Part shown: positions 1 through 7,580 of the stretch, one piece after another | Layout: each line of letters starts with the position of its first letter | Position numbering within the stretch: the first letter of the stretch is position 1 | NCBI RefSeq assembly: GCF_000812025.2 | Contig: NZ_JWJE02000027.1 | Location: 1-55,666, forward strand | Direction of reading: 5' to 3' | DNA: 55,666 nucleotides | Origin: Bacillus thermotolerans | Lineage (GTDB): Bacteria; Bacillota; Bacilli; Bacillales; Domibacillaceae | Notes under the pieces: generated by a model | Databases searched by the model: none | What the model was told of the DNA's origin: nothing | Seen by the model: the letters and a program-made list of their open reading frames with translations, nothing else | Position numbers and translations under genes: made by a program

Positions 1-11
1 TCTTTCCACAT
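1..11 (-). CDS. start of a gene running off the left edge
   Basis: Only the first codons of this gene are inside the window. An ATG is read on the minus strand at 9-11, and a perfect AGGAGG ribosome site lies at 20-25, eight bases upstream. Three complete codons at most are visible (Met-Trp-Lys), so no function can be given. It lies just downstream of the GAF-domain gene on the same strand and probably continues that operon. Confidence 0.5.
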
Positions 12-74
12 ACTGAACGCCTCCTAAACCCTATTATACAAGCCTTCTACAAGTTTGGTCAAGAAAGCAACAAT

Positions 75-1364
75 CTATACGAAAACAGCCTTAAATAATA
101 AGGGACATTCGATAACCGGCTGGACTCCTGTATCCTCATTAAGCCTCGGCTCTGCTTTTTCTATAAGAGCTGAAGAAGAAAAGCAGCGCCTAGCGGCTTC
201 TTTTAAATAATTCTCCACTTCCCCCTTTACATTCCCTCGGGAAATCATTTGTATTTTTTTACTTTCAGGACTTTGTACAAACACACAGGAAAAAGGGCCT
301 TTTACTAAATTCATACTTATATCGACCAGGATATAAGTGATTTTTTTGTATTCGGGAACGGAGGCCATGAGCTTGCAGATATCCGCTAAAGATGATAAAT
401 AGTTTAGCTGTTGTGTGTTCTCTGATTGCAGCGATTGAGTCAGGAGAGCCACTTCCGTAAGGACGGCTGTCTCTTTAGCTACTTCCCTTTCCTTTTGAGA
501 GAGCACTTCAGATGAACGGCTGCCGCCAAAAAAGAGATTAAAGGAACCATCCCGTAATTTAAAGGGAAAACAGAATAAGGATTTGGGCTGTATTCCCGAC
601 GATTGAAAGAAGGAGGCCTTAGGGTCCTGGCCTATGTCCTCCCAGTACGTGTCCTCCCCCGTTAGAAGAGCACGGCCAAGGAACCCTTCCCCTAGAGAAA
701 ACCTCGTGCCCCGGAAAAGTTCTGTGTCTTCTCCAATCATCGCCGTAATGTCATAGACATCCTCCGACTGAGCTTCTGCTATTCCAAAGAAATCAACCTC
801 ATAGCTGCTATCTAAAATCCTTGATAAAAGCTGGAAACATTCTTCCCTGTTCATTTGAATCGCTTTTCGAAAATACTCTATTCGTTCGTTAGAATCAAAA
901 TCTTCACTCTCTTTTATACATAATGATATCAGCTCAGCCAGCTTCTTTGTTTTAAGCAGCCATTGCTTTTTGTTTTCCTGAGTTAAAGCGGGTGCCTGCT
1001 TGAGGATGGGCTCTGGATCCTCTTCGCTGATGAGAGAAAGCTGTTTTTTTACAGATAAACCCTGCTCTTTATCTACCATGGCCCCCGTCCACAGTAACCA
1101 TGTTGAACCGACATTTAGTGGGGCTGCGCCTATATAGATCCCCGGAAAAAAATCGTAAAGGAGAGGCGTAGAAATCTTCCACTTACTCTTTACGCTCTCC
1201 TTTATTTGATCCAACAGTTCATCAAGCATCCGGTTGCAAAGGAGGTTTTCCCCCTTTGGCGGAAGAATGAGCTCTCCATTTTTGTCAGTTATAAACACGG
1301 TCCACCCGTATTGATTGGCGTAGACTTCCTGTAATTCAGCCGTGAGCTCTAATGGTGTATTCAT
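75..1364 (-). CDS. PocR-like/GAF sensory protein, probably truncated
   Basis: A 429-residue soluble protein. Residues about 10-110 resemble a PocR-type ligand-binding domain (a TVFITDKNGE segment followed by a conserved Cys in NLLCN). Residues about 165-310 read as a GAF domain, and a second GAF-like stretch begins near 320 but stops early. The start codon overlaps the stop of the winged-helix gene (ATGA), so translation is probably coupled; a GGAG lies six bases upstream. The reading frame stays open for 16 codons after the TAG at 75-77, and the next TAG overlaps the ribosome site of the following gene. That suggests the present stop is secondary. No output domain is visible, so it is likely the sensor of this operon. 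The domain calls come from sequence pattern only. Confidence 0.7.
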   Translation of the reverse strand: MNTPLELTAELQEVYANQYGWTVFITDKNGELILPPKGENLLCNRMLDELLDQIKESVKSKWKISTPLLYDFFPGIYIGAAPLNVGSTWLLWTGAMVDKEQGLSVKKQLSLISEEDPEPILKQAPALTQENKKQWLLKTKKLAELISLCIKESEDFDSNERIEYFRKAIQMNREECFQLLSRILDSSYEVDFFGIAEAQSEDVYDITAMIGEDTELFRGTRFSLGEGFLGRALLTGEDTYWEDIGQDPKASFFQSSGIQPKSLFCFPFKLRDGSFNLFFGGSRSSEVLSQKEREVAKETAVLTEVALLTQSLQSENTQQLNYLSSLADICKLMASVPEYKKITYILVDISMNLVKGPFSCVFVQSPESKKIQMISRGNVKGEVENYLKEAARRCFSSSALIEKAEPRLNEDTGVQPVIECPLLFKAVFV

Positions 1365-1618
1365 ATCGGCTCCAGCTCGCTTGTGAAATCAAACTCACTA
1401 TGGGTGGTTGGTTCCTGGTAGCGGAAAACGGCAGACGGCCCAGCGCCTATCTTTTGAAGAATGCCTTGTTTAACTAAAAGCTCTAAAACCGGCTCCAGGT
1501 CCTCACTCTTCCTTCCGAGTCTGCTTTCCAGCCCTCTAGCGGTCTCAATTAAATAAGGATTGGCCTCAAATAACATCGTGCATTCTAGTTCAAGAGCCAG
1601 TGACTCTTTATTTGCCAT
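1361..1618 (-). CDS. small winged-helix-like protein
   Basis: An 85-residue acidic protein. Its pattern (an alpha-helical LYxIETARGLESRLG-like stretch, then a helix ending in LLVKQGILQKIG, then a short beta wing with FRYQEP) fits a winged helix-turn-helix. It lies 14 bases after the KaiC-like gene, has a strong AAAGGAGGG site, and overlaps the GAF gene start by four bases, so it sits in the middle of a tight operon. It is too short for any extra sensory domain. It may bind DNA or act as an adaptor between the ATPase and the GAF protein, but that is inference. Confidence 0.6.
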   Translation of the reverse strand: MANKESLALELECTMLFEANPYLIETARGLESRLGRKSEDLEPVLELLVKQGILQKIGAGPSAVFRYQEPTTHSEFDFTSELEPI

Positions 1619-1632
1619 GATACGTCCCTCCT

Positions 1633-2577
1633 TTACACTAAACGGATATATGGTTTCTCCTCAATGCTTTCCAGCAAATAAGGCTGTGAAATCTGTCCAT
1701 CTGGAGACTTGGTCACTTGTAAATACTGATAGGAGCCATCAACCCATGTTTGAATCACCCCGTTGGATATACGTTCTAAAAAGGAGGCAACCTGCTCACC
1801 AACTTCTTTAAAATTGCATAATACTAAGACCGTCACTCCTATCGACCTTAAAACAGCCGCCTCCTTTGCAAAGGATGTTAATACATAGTCCGTTCCTCTT
1901 TCATTAATGACCGTATTCAAGTCATAACTGGCAAACCAGTTAGTTCCCTTGCTTTTACTGTCTTTTAGCATAGAGAAGCATTGGTTTCTTAAAAACCCCT
2001 CATATTCTTCATTGGTCATATTCCAAACCCGAAACACAGCGTCCTCCCACCCTGTTGGCAGGGGCCGGTCATAATGTTCAATAAAATAGAGCTTTTTTTG
2101 TTCTTTTAATTGATCGAGTTCAGTACCAAAAAAACTCACAAGAGACCTTAGTTCGTGGATAGTTTGAGAGCCGGAAAGGAGGCTTAAAATACCATCTCCC
2201 GCCTTTACCCGCTCCTCATAAATCGCTCCGATGACTTCTCTAAAGTTCGTTTTGCTGCCGGTATCCAGCACATACACAGCACCCCTTGTCATCCCGCCTC
2301 CCAAGACGTGATCAAGCTTAGAGATGCCGGTTTTCACCTTTTCTTCCCGGTCACTTAAGTACTGATCTTTCACCGTTTGAGCGGCAGGCAGAACGTAAAT
2401 TCCATCATCTGAAATATCAAAAATATGTTCGCCTTCCATGATTCTGGTGCCCCTCATTTTTGTTACTTCCAAAGTTCTTTTTCTAAAAGTCTGCTTTTGC
2501 TCTCTTAAAAATAAGCGGATCACTCCGTCAACAACAAAATGTTCAAAAGGAATATGCCCCCGCTCTAGATATGACAT
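1633..2577 (-). pseudogene. KaiC-like ATPase, C-terminal half (shifted frame)
   Basis: This open frame of 314 codons is the second part of a KaiC-like protein. Its start (SYLERGHIPFEHFVVDGVIRL) is the end of a first RecA domain, and it is followed by a second RecA-like domain from about residue 75 (TGISKLDHVLGGGM). The second domain has a degenerate Walker A (only SKT remains of GKT) and lacks the KaiC-type Glu-Glu, so it is probably catalytically dead. The frame is open upstream to the A6C run at 2646-2652, where it joins the N-terminal half by a -1 shift. The internal ATG at 2575-2577 has no good ribosome site, so independent translation is unlikely. Taken together the two halves make about 474 residues, a usual length for two-domain KaiC-like proteins. 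Confidence 0.7.
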
Positions 2578-2585
2578 TTCTTGAA

Positions 2586-3056
2586 TTAGCAGTGAAGTAA
2601 GACCAAACTTCCGTATAATATTCCGGATTGTAAAAAACTTTTGGCGTTTTTTCCCTCTTCTTCTCCATCTAAATAACGAAAAAGACTAATGCTGTCAATG
2701 ACAAGCCGCTTACAATCCAGCTCCTTCACCGTCTGCTCAAACAAGCCATCTGGCATCATCATTTGTTCTACTAAAATATCAGGAGATAACCCGATAATTC
2801 TAAGCTTATTTTTTCTTTCAAGATCCCTTAAATCCCAGCCAAAGGATTTCATATCTTTATATATTTGATCAGGGAACTCTTCAAACGTGATGAAGATGCC
2901 TGTTTCATTATCGCGAATAATTCCTTCATATAAAAACTGAATACCGATGGTTGTTTTTCCAGTACCAGGCGGACCTTCTAAGATAACAGCAGTCCCTTTT
3001 GGCATTCCCCCGTCTAAGATTTTATCTAGCCCAGCTATTCCTGTAGATACATTCAT
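2586..3056 (-). pseudogene. KaiC-like ATPase, N-terminal half
   Basis: First RecA/KaiC domain: the motif TGIAGLDKILDGGMPKG is followed by Walker A GPPGTGKT, the KaiC-type TFEE catalytic glutamates and Walker B LVIDS. The frame ends at 2586 with an unnatural tail after the GKN codons. I chose the ATG at 3054-3056, which has an AGAGGGG site about 11 bases upstream; a GTG at 3066-3068 would overlap that site. The reading frame continues as the C-terminal half after a -1 shift at the zero-frame heptamer A AAA AAC (2646-2652). Whether this is a mutation, a sequencing error, or programmed slippage cannot be decided here. KaiC-like (RAD55 group) proteins act as ATP-dependent signalling oligomers. 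Confidence 0.75.
2646..2652 (-). other. A AAA AAC slippery heptamer at the KaiC frameshift
   Basis: On the minus strand the zero-frame codons GGA AAA AAC contain the heptamer A AAA AAC, a known class of -1 ribosomal frameshift site. A -1 slip there gives AAA AAA CGC and enters exactly the open frame of the second half without a stop. A one-base loss in an original A7 run explains the data equally well. Confidence 0.6.
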
Positions 3057-3478
3057 AGGCGAACACACCCCTCTTTATCGTTTATAAGAAAATACCCCCT
3101 TAGAAAACCGAATAAGATATATGCATTATCTTATAGTAATCTGCAAGGGCTGAATATCCCCTATCATTCCCAATCTGTATGTATGGAATGAACTAGGAAG
3201 TAAATGAATAGTATGTATATGGCTTGATCGTTTGCATAAATACATATTTTCAATATATTTCCTATATACCCAATAAGTAATAAACTAAAATTTTTTTGTC
3301 TATTATTTTACAGCAGCTTTACAAGAATGGTGGTACAGTACTTTAAATGCTTTTGTGATTGTTCAAAAGTATAGACTTGTAATTCTTCCCTTTAACTAAA
3401 GATGAAAAAAATCCTCTTAAACACCGCTTAAATATTTCAGAAAATTGCAAACTGAGTTACAATAGTAAAAACAATATA
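3057..3478. other. intergenic region between the KaiC operon and yhzD
   Basis: This 420-base AT-rich gap separates divergent genes. It holds a 7-bp inverted repeat, TAAGATA/TATCTTA, at about 3113-3127 and a CATTCC/GGAATG repeat at about 3166-3191. Either could be an operator for the KaiC-like operon. I see no gene or riboswitch here. Confidence 0.4.
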
Positions 3479-3491
3479 AGGAGGCAGAGGA

Positions 3492-3674
3492 ATGGTATAT
3501 AAGCTGACAGTGTTTGAAAAGAACGGCGAAAAGCTTTTAGACGAATCATTTGAAGCTCAAAATGACCAGGAGGCAAAGGATAAAGGGATGGAACTCCTTC
3601 ACCATTATGCTTATGAAGATTATACATATCGTTGCGCTTCTCCACTCGGCAAGCTTGTTCTTTTTCATGTGTGA
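3492..3674 (+). CDS. yhzD: YhzD-like small protein
   Basis: A 60-residue soluble protein with the pattern YKLTVFEKNGEKLLDE at the start and PLGKLVLFH at the end, which I recall from the small uncharacterised Bacillus YhzD family. An AGGAGG lies seven bases before the ATG. A strong terminator follows at once, so it is monocistronic. Function is unknown. The assignment rests on recalled family pattern and is moderate. Confidence 0.6.
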   Translation: MVYKLTVFEKNGEKLLDESFEAQNDQEAKDKGMELLHHYAYEDYTYRCASPLGKLVLFHV

Positions 3675-3676
3675 GC

Positions 3677-3717
3677 AGAGAGGCCCTATTGTGTAGGGCC
3701 CTCTCTACTTTTTTTAG
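3677..3717 (+). terminator. terminator of the YhzD-like gene
   Basis: A 12-bp stem with one bulge and a short loop is followed by a run of seven T after ACT. Confidence 0.85.
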
Positions 3718-3922
3718 GTGTTTTTTCAAAAGGATATTTTTTTCAAAAAATTTACTATTTTAATGGCTTAAAACGTTATAGAACTGTGTATAAATAGATT
3801 GCTATGAACTTCGTTAAAGCATGTGCGTCCCTTGCTCACTATATTTCTCCACTTCTTAGCATGCAAAGGGCCTATATCGGGACAAGTACTAAGAAAAAAG
3901 AAGATATTTGGGAGGAATTTTC

Positions 3923-5146
3923 ATGGAAGAAATGGCTCTTTTAAAAGAACAGCGGGGTATATCTATCCGCCCGTCACAGACCATTCAAGAAATATATGGG
4001 TCAGAGTATATTTACTCGCCTAAGCTATACGCTCAGGATTACGAGCATTTTGCCGGTGATGTGCTCAGCCTGGAAGCACTGACGGGAAGAGAGCTATGCG
4101 TAGCAGGCAATGCGCCTGTCATCTGCCACGAGGGAGCAGCAACAGAAGCAGCACTGCAGCTTCTGCATAAGGCTGGATTACATACTCCTTCTGTGCTTTA
4201 TACGTACCGGACAGATGAAGAATACATCCAGATCCTTCACCAGCTGCAGCAGCAGCAAAAACAGGTAATCTTCCAATATCCTCATCCGGATGACAAGGTT
4301 TCACCAGACCTGTACTGGGTGAAACCGGAAATGCACGCCTATCTATGTGATAAGCAGAGCATTCCTGAGCTTGTTCCTCCTGAAAATGTTCCCGGTAGAA
4401 GAACAATGAGTCTTCAGCAGCTTTTACAGAAAATGCCTTCCTTCCCTTTTGTATTGAAGTCAGGAGACGGTCGCCCCACTTCAGGGGGCAGCGGTGTGCT
4501 GTTCGTGGAAAAGAAAGAACAGCTGTATGAGCTTGATGACTCTTTCTGTGATTTGTCTAATCTTATTGTGGAAGAGTTTATTTCCCACGACCGCAACATG
4601 TCAGTTCATTACACAGTTAACCAAAAGGGCGACATTAAATTTTTAGGTCAGTCTGAACAACTCGTGAATAAAGACGGCTGCTTCCGCGGAAGCTGGATCA
4701 GTTCGGAAGCAGAGGAGTTTATGGCAAGCATCGTAGAAACCGGCTACTGGATCATGAAAAAGGCCGCCGACAAAGGGTATGTAGGCGCTGCTGGCTTTGA
4801 TGTACTTATCCGTGGCAATCAGTACTATTTTATCGACCTTAACGTGCGATTTAACGCTTCCACATGCGGGCTATTGCTGTACCCTGCCGTAAGGAGAAAA
4901 TATGGAACGTCAGTCGTCCGGCTTTGCAATCTAGAGTGGACGGGTGATTTTAACTGTGTACTGCCTACTGTTAAAAGCTATATAGATGCGAAGCAATTCG
5001 TGCCGTTAAGCTTATTAGATGCGAGCTATTTTCCAGATGATAAAAAAGTATCTAAAGTAGTCGGCTTAATCCTCGGCCATTCTGTTGAAGAAATCGAAGA
5101 GATTATTAATGAGATGACAGCAAAAGGGCTGTACCCAAGAGAATAG
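3923..5146 (+). CDS. ATP-grasp family ligase of unknown substrate
   Basis: A 407-residue soluble protein. The middle and C-terminal parts carry ATP-grasp features: FVLKSGDGRPTSGGSGV (lysine and glycine-rich ATP loop) near residue 170, a VEEFI strand, and the metal site FIDLNVRFN near 305. The N-terminal third is a pre-ATP-grasp domain. ATP-grasp enzymes join a carboxylate to an amine or thiol through an acyl phosphate. GGAGG at 3911-3915 fixes the ATG at 3923; a TTG further upstream would place the ribosome site inside the gene. It stands alone between two terminators, so context does not name the substrate. Peptide or amino acid ligation is possible but unproven. Confidence 0.8.
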   Translation: MEEMALLKEQRGISIRPSQTIQEIYGSEYIYSPKLYAQDYEHFAGDVLSLEALTGRELCVAGNAPVICHEGAATEAALQLLHKAGLHTPSVLYTYRTDEEYIQILHQLQQQQKQVIFQYPHPDDKVSPDLYWVKPEMHAYLCDKQSIPELVPPENVPGRRTMSLQQLLQKMPSFPFVLKSGDGRPTSGGSGVLFVEKKEQLYELDDSFCDLSNLIVEEFISHDRNMSVHYTVNQKGDIKFLGQSEQLVNKDGCFRGSWISSEAEEFMASIVETGYWIMKKAADKGYVGAAGFDVLIRGNQYYFIDLNVRFNASTCGLLLYPAVRRKYGTSVVRLCNLEWTGDFNCVLPTVKSYIDAKQFVPLSLLDASYFPDDKKVSKVVGLILGHSVEEIEEIINEMTAKGLYPRE

Positions 5147-5220
5147 ATCAAAAAAACCGGCCTTAATTATAAGCAGCTCCGTTTCCGTGGAGAAACATAC
5201 GCTATAGCATGCTCATTAGC

Positions 5221-5256
5221 AGACCAAATCGCATATGATTTGGTCTCTTATTTTTC
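5221..5256 (+). terminator. terminator of the ATP-grasp gene
   Basis: A perfect 10-bp stem AGACCAAATC/GATTTGGTCT with a six-base loop is followed by CTTATTTTTC. Confidence 0.8.
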
Positions 5257-5271
5257 GTTCATATATGAACG
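5256..5271. repeat. 16-bp perfect palindrome
   Basis: CGTTCATATATGAACG reads the same on both strands. It directly follows the terminator hairpin. It could be an operator for the downstream small membrane gene or chance. Confidence 0.4.
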
Positions 5272-5498
5272 ATTATTAACTAATAACATACAAAATTACA
5301 ACCAAAACAACAAATGACAACAGCCATTGTCAAAGTGCTAATTATTATGTTGCCGATCATGTTTTTACTATATTGATTTTTGTATACCAAGTAGGTAATT
5401 ATAATTTTATGTTAAAGTATATGTAGAGCTTGTGAAGGATTGTCTAAACTAACGAGCAGGCTTATACAATAACAAAATTTATAACTTTATATTTAGCC
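5272..5498. other. AT-rich intergenic stretch before the small membrane gene
   Basis: This is very AT-rich DNA with no open frame of merit. It presumably contains the promoter of the 83-residue membrane protein; several TATAAT-like words occur but none is convincing with a -35 partner. Confidence 0.3.
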
Positions 5499-5511
5499 GA
5501 GGTAAAAGTAT

Positions 5512-5763
5512 ATGAAAAACCGAAAAAAATGGTGGAATGTAGGACTCATACATTACAGCAAATTTGTTCAATTTTATTTTTTACTTGCTTTATCCTTAAT
5601 GATTTTTGGAAGTAATGTTATTTTTAAGGCATATTTTATGCTGCCGAAGATTGATTGGATGCTTTGGGCTTCTATATTAATAATTCTTAGCTTTATCTAT
5701 CTCTTTACTCAGTGCATAAAGAGAATGAAAAAAGAATATGCAGAGAAGAACCTTGGTTACTAA
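5512..5763 (+). CDS. small two-helix membrane protein, unknown
   Basis: An 83-residue protein with a basic N-terminus (KNRKKWW), two hydrophobic segments at about 17-40 and 49-67, and a charged C-terminal tail (KRMKKEYAEK). GAGGT lies eight bases before the ATG. The local base composition is more AT-rich than the surrounding genes. I do not recognise a family. A strong terminator follows, so the gene is a single unit. Confidence 0.6.
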   Translation: MKNRKKWWNVGLIHYSKFVQFYFLLALSLMIFGSNVIFKAYFMLPKIDWMLWASILIILSFIYLFTQCIKRMKKEYAEKNLGY

Positions 5764-5798
5764 GTAAGTGGGGCTTTGATTAGACAATGATAATAAAG

Positions 5799-5838
5799 CG
5801 GAACGCTTGGATATTAGACCCAAGCGTTCCGTTTTGTT
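5799..5838. terminator. strong hairpin between the membrane gene and hemZ
   Basis: A 12-bp stem CGGAACGCTTGG/CCAAGCGTTCCG is followed by TTTTGTTATTT, with A-rich DNA on the other side. It can serve the plus gene and perhaps hemZ from the other direction. Confidence 0.8.
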
Positions 5839-5973
5839 ATTTATACGACTAGTTATGGTGTTAAACACACTGTATTTTAGTATGTTACTTTACTTGTTTC
5901 TTGAATATTTTCTTCGCATTACCTGAACTACATGCCTTAATTAGCTGGTCTTTTTATGAGTCAGTCGTGTATG

Positions 5974-7491
5974 TTAGCGGACAGGAAGATCCGAGAACAG
6001 CTCGTTCAGTTTGTTAAGTTTCTTCTCCGTGTACTCGACGAACCGCTCATTATACGTTTTGGGGTCCTTCGGATTGGAGAAATGTTCGATTTTGCCTGTA
6101 TGGCGATCGATAAATTTACTTGCGGCTCCACAGCCAATGCCAATAATCGTTTGGACCTCTTCCATGATCATAATATTATAGATGCTCTCCTGGCCCGGCT
6201 TTGAGTAACCAACGTTCTCCAGGTTGCCGAGAATGTTCTTCTGACGATATAAGTAATACGGAACGTACCCATGATCACTTGTCCACTCTTCAGCCATATT
6301 CATCATTTTCTCCACTTCTTTACGGTCTGCTACTTGATACTTCTCTTTATTAAGCGTCATTTCTGAAGCGCGCTTAAAGGATAACGTGTGGACGGTTAAT
6401 GATTCCGGCATCAGCTTCTCTGTCTCATCCAGAGAGTGTGCAAACTCTTCTGTCCCTTCTCCAGGCAGTCCGATAATTAAATCCATATTAATATTATTCA
6501 TACCGCTCTGCTTAGCCATATGATACTTTTCAATCGTTTCTTCTACTGTATGATGACGGCCGATCGCCTTTAGTGTCTCCTGTGTATAGGATTGAGGGTT
6601 GATGCTGATTCGGTCAATATTCCACTTCTTCAAAATCGACAGCTTCTCAGGCGTAATGGTGTCCGGACGTCCTGCTTCTACAGTAATTTCCCGAATATTT
6701 TCGACATCCGGAAATACTTCGTACATCAAAGCATACAGCTCGTCCATTTCTTCCGCTGTAATAGCAGTCGGCGTTCCACCACCGTAATAGACAGTTGTAA
6801 TTTTCACGCCTTTCTCCTGCAGCCAGCGGCCAATCTGCTCCATCTCATAATGCAGGCCGCTCAAGAAAGACGCCACTCTTCCTTGCTTTCCTTGAATGGC
6901 GTAAGCGGGGAAGGTACAGTAAGCGCACTTCGTCGGACAGAAAGGAATGCCGATATAAATACTCACTTCATCCTTTACATCATATAAATCTGGCACCATT
7001 GTCAGCTGGCGCTCGAGAATCTTCTCCATCAAGTCGATTTTTTCTTCTGTAATCATATACTCACTTTGAAGCTTTTGGCGTACTTCCTCCGTCGTCAAAC
7101 CAGCCTGACGATGCTTATGGAACAGCTTCGTGGGCCGCATTCCCGTTAAGATCCCCCATTTTTGTGTGATACTCGTATATTCCTGCAAAACACTTAAGAA
7201 GACGTGAGAAGCGACCATTTTCATTTGCTTTAACCGCTCTTTATCCCCATCAGCTGTGAGCTTCTTCGTATAGCTCGCTGTATATTCCTTGTCAGATGGC
7301 TTGGCTGTCAATACGGCCATCGCATGAGCTTGGCCGCTCTCTTCCTTTAAACGAATATCTATCGTCAAATCGCTCTGCTCATTTTCCTCCATGCACACTT
7401 CCGTTTCTTCGAAAAACAAGTTGGCAATCAGCTGCAATGGACGGGCAAACCGGTCATCTTGTAATCCTTTTATATAAATTAACACGCTCAT
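5974..7491 (-). CDS. hemZ: oxygen-independent coproporphyrinogen III oxidase-like protein HemZ
   Basis: A 505-residue radical SAM enzyme of the HemN/HemZ group. The radical SAM iron-sulfur motif CxxxCxxC is present in FCPTKCAYCTF near residue 185, followed by YYGGGTPT, the SAM-binding GG motif. The extra N-terminal domain of about 170 residues is typical of HemZ and absent from HemN. HemZ proteins act in anaerobic haem synthesis, or in related haem metabolism. It has about the usual length. Its upstream gap contains the terminator of the HAD gene, so it is transcribed separately from it. Confidence 0.9.
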   Translation of the reverse strand: MSVLIYIKGLQDDRFARPLQLIANLFFEETEVCMEENEQSDLTIDIRLKEESGQAHAMAVLTAKPSDKEYTASYTKKLTADGDKERLKQMKMVASHVFLSVLQEYTSITQKWGILTGMRPTKLFHKHRQAGLTTEEVRQKLQSEYMITEEKIDLMEKILERQLTMVPDLYDVKDEVSIYIGIPFCPTKCAYCTFPAYAIQGKQGRVASFLSGLHYEMEQIGRWLQEKGVKITTVYYGGGTPTAITAEEMDELYALMYEVFPDVENIREITVEAGRPDTITPEKLSILKKWNIDRISINPQSYTQETLKAIGRHHTVEETIEKYHMAKQSGMNNINMDLIIGLPGEGTEEFAHSLDETEKLMPESLTVHTLSFKRASEMTLNKEKYQVADRKEVEKMMNMAEEWTSDHGYVPYYLYRQKNILGNLENVGYSKPGQESIYNIMIMEEVQTIIGIGCGAASKFIDRHTGKIEHFSNPKDPKTYNERFVEYTEKKLNKLNELFSDLPVR

Positions 7492-7549
7492 TCACCTTCC
7501 TACTAGTTGCTTTCCTTAGCATACTGAAACAGCAGCCTGACGGTCAAGA

Positions 7550-7580
7550 ATAAAAAAAGCGGCTAAATTAGCCGCCCTCT
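7550..7580 (-). terminator. terminator of the HAD-like gene
   Basis: An 8-bp stem GCGGCTAA/TTAGCCGC followed on the minus strand by seven T. Confidence 0.8.

Noticed and set aside
3085-3110. GGGTAT near the KaiC-like gene as a sigma-B promoter.
   Set aside because: The -10 type word is present on the minus strand, but no GTTTAA-like -35 lies 12-15 bases upstream.
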